64,000 nt of DNA from Apostichopus japonicus (Eukaryota > Echinodermata > Holothuroidea > Aspidochirotida > Stichopodidae). Position numbers and translations under genes: made by a program. The stretch covers positions 30,781,398-30,845,397 of the forward strand of contig NC_092577.1 in assembly GCF_037975245.1 (NCBI RefSeq). The letters are read 5' to 3'. Position 1 is the first letter of the stretch. Each line of letters opens with the position of its first letter. A model generated the notes under the pieces. That model did no database searches, was not told where the DNA came from, and saw nothing but the letters and a program-made list of their open reading frames with translations. This document shows positions 61,297-64,000 of the stretch, in pieces.

Positions 61297-64000
61297 ATAT
61301 AATTAAAGGAGATCTTGTCCAGGATTGATTCATTTGCGATCGGTGTCATGAATTTGGAGAGGAAAAGCATAGGAAATCTGCACGGTGAGTAAATTTTTAC
61401 TGAGGATCTGATGTCATGGTTTTCTACATTCATTTCTGATTGAATTATGATTTAGTAGAGGGGGGGGGGGGAGTTTAGCCAAAAAGGGAATGATCGGTAA
61501 CACTATGCTGTGCTTGTGATAGCCATCCATATCTCATATGTCACATGATGTCATATGTCACATGATGTATCATGACTGCTGATTGGACAAAACTTACAGA
61601 CAGATTAGAATACAAGAATAAATGGACCCCAGACCATGCATATAGTTTATAGTGTTTCAACTGTACCTACATGTCAGTGCTGATAGTTTAGACTGTTTTA
61701 TATCAAATTATTGCAATAGATCAATGGAAGGCAGTAGTGAGTTGCTGCCTCACTGTGATGTCACACTTTTCTCATCAATAATGCGATACTTTGTCACAAA
61801 AAAATGGAAGAAAGAAAAGTCTTTTTAAACAAATAAAATTGAAGGTATGGTAAGGAACTTATGACACTTTGATGTTGCTTTCGGTAAGAATGCTGTATTG
61901 ATTTGAGACAGACAAGATACATGCTGCCATGGTGTGAAATATATAGGATTAGTGCCATGGGTGCCATGGCATTAATCCTATATCTTTTATGCCATGGCAT
62001 AAAAGATATAGGATTAGTCATAACTAAAACAAGGTTCTAGCCTTTCTTCTTCCCCACGGTATCAGCAATATGTCTCAGAAATGATTAATTTACTTGGTAT
62101 CAGCTAAGATGGATTTTACTTCTTTATATTTTCTCCAGGTATTCTTCGGTGATTCTGGTGCAGATGCCCTCGAAAATCTGTGGACGATGGTTCAAAGCGA
62201 CTAATTAAAGGCAAATGTCATCCGAAGTTGTCCATCATTGCAATCAAAGTCATGCAAAGTTAATAACATTAAAGGATAAGAATTCTTGATAACTTTACAC
62301 ATCAGGAGTGTTAAAGAATAAAGCCCAGCGAGGACAGAGCCAAGTGGACAAAGGGGACATGGTGTTGACTAATATACTGGAGTATGAAACTATAAATGGG
62401 GTTAAAGATACAAAATATGAGAGGGCTCAGGACCACTGCAACCTTCTTTTTCATCTCTGATACTATTTGCCAAGACGTACTGTGTTAATCTCTTTTAATA
62501 GCTTGCAATGTCCTTATCGATTGAAACAGATTTTTAAATTTTCCCAATCAAGGCCGTTATAACAAATGTTGGAACCAATTCAGAAAAAGAATCCAATTTT
62601 GTTTTAGAAAAATTATCGTCTACCCACTGGTGTATGGAAGATACAGTATTGATAAACATGGGTAAAGTTACAAAATATGACCAGGTGAGGACCATTAAAA
62701 GCAGAAAATTCATCCAAACTTGTCCATCATTGCAATCAAAGGTCATGTGAGGTTCACTTTAAAGGATAAAACTTCTTGATGGTGTTACACAGTAACATTG
62801 TAAAAGTACATCATACAGGGATGCCAACTAGTACGATTTTGCCGTATTTTGTACGGAAAATTGTCAAAAATACGATTTTACGTTTTGTTCTCAAAAAATA
62901 CGATTTTCCATTATCAAAAATAAGTACAAAAAATAAACGACTCGCGGCTGCTAAGTGAGACTAAGGCCAATCTTAGGGTTATAATTAGTGTTCAAACGAT
63001 TAACTGAATCGGAATCGGAATCGGTACGATTATTGCATAATCGGAACAATTACGTGGAATACCAGTTATGTCATACCGATTATTCAAAAACATATGGAAG
63101 GGTGAAAATATCATTATTCAAAAACATATGGAAGTTGAAAATATCAACTGATGTATAAGGTTTGTTCTTTTAGTACGAAATATTAAAATAATGACACCCT
63201 CTATACGTCTTTCACGATGTAATTTCATCAAATTAGGCTGCCAGGGTCGCCAATTTTGCTTCCCTCGTGGTTAGTGACTTCATATTTCTCGGCACAGTAA
63301 GCATGGTAACAATACCAATTTCGCGAATTAACGAATGTGCTGGACAGGGTTGGAAATAAGCGGGTGGCGACGGGCAATTCGCCCTCGCAAGTGCTAAAAA
63401 AGCCCTCCTTAAGCACAATTACGAGTGCGAAAAAGAGAAGAGAAATATAAGAAAATCGCCCGCGTTATATCAGGTGTCTGTGTAAAATTAATTGTGACAT
63501 GCGTTTGCTTTAGCTACCTAGGTTTGCAATTGCAGCGCGAATCGCGCAAACAGTTCTCACAATCCCGCAACAAGTTTGAAGCAGTGCGAGAGGGTCGCGC
63601 ACAATCACCGGGACAATAACCTAAAATCCCCACAAATCTCCGACCACATGGTAGCCTTACTTCACACTAAGTCAACATGGAAATCTAACCTAGCCATCTG
63701 TTTATTGCCATCTGTTTATTCGCTCTAGTTGTGTCGCAAATAAAAATAAAAATATCCATGGAAACTGCAACCTTCGACCACATGTTAGCCTAACAACCAC
63801 ACTAAGTCAATGGGAAATGTAGCCTAACCATCGGTTTGCCAAAAAAAAAGAAAAAAAGGCGTAGCTTAGTTTACAACTTTCAATTTGCTGGATATCGGCA
63901 TTTGTTTGGAAGGTATGTGCTATGTCTGAAAGAGGGAATGTTGTATTTTATATTGGAGTAGTTTCTAGTTGTTATTAATTCTTTACATCAATTTGGTAAC
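61297..64000. other. 3' flank of IQCC, no further gene recognised
   Basis: The untranslated end of IQCC probably runs into this region; an AATAAA lies at 62317-62322. The remainder has a palindrome cluster at 61936-62016, a 'tacgatttt' rich stretch at 62830-62910 and short ORFs without recognisable similarity. Confidence 0.4.
61936..62016. repeat. Palindrome cluster with a 44 bp perfect palindrome
   Basis: 61973-62016 reads the same on both strands, centred on GCCATGGC, with TAATCCTA and TAGGATTA as its ends. Just left of it, 61940-61981 forms a second, imperfect palindrome sharing the same arm. Confidence 0.8.

Overview
This is animal nuclear DNA. It is AT-rich, with spliced genes in small GT-AG exons separated by long introns full of transposons, satellites and microsatellites. 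It holds an IQCC orthologue, acyltransferase-3 proteins of the nose-resistant-to-fluoxetine (NRF-6) type, a candidate insect-type gustatory-receptor-like gene, tRNA-derived short elements and an animal-type CACTA/EnSpm transposon. Together these suggest a marine invertebrate, most likely a deuterostome such as an echinoderm; the taxon is inference. No prokaryotic, organellar or CRISPR features were seen.

Layout. (1) 2985-28397, minus strand: an NRF-6-like acyltransferase gene. Eight exons join in phase, and its 3' end lies off the left edge. Its introns hold an ATC repeat, a short inverted-repeat element (6459-7676), a 12.17 kb CACTA/EnSpm-like transposon (7762-19934), a foldback element (21869-23041), an 885 bp ATCT array, a 204 bp palindromic MITE and AT/TG microsatellites. 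The transposon has 17 bp inverted ends starting CACTG and a TA target duplication. It carries two genes: a four-zinc-finger transposase with one in-frame stop, and an intact five-exon SAMD3-like SAM-domain gene. (2) 32088-35371, plus strand: a divergent NRF-6-like paralogue that looks like a pseudogene, with its first and last exons kept, the middle not found and a TGA stop in one exon. (3) 38348-44952, minus strand: a complete seven-exon, 505-residue seven-pass membrane protein resembling gustatory-receptor-like (GRL) proteins. One intron contains a tRNA-like short element with hammerhead ribozyme motifs in inverted copies. Two exon edges have been amplified into tandem repeats. (4) 47250-49430 and 52686-55870: two arrays of the same ~213 bp satellite in opposite orientation, with different higher-order periods, around a 3.25 kb spacer. 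(5) 56282-61296, plus strand: a complete five-exon IQCC orthologue of 586 residues. (6) 61297-64000: 3' flank with a 44 bp perfect palindrome and no recognised gene.

The cellular genes do not form an obvious pathway. The two NRF-6-like loci are a head-to-head duplicate pair. The strongest candidates for something little described are the CACTA-type element pairing a zinc-finger transposase with a SAM-domain protein, and the tRNA-like/hammerhead composite in which the ribozyme's outer stem I overlaps the pol III box B.
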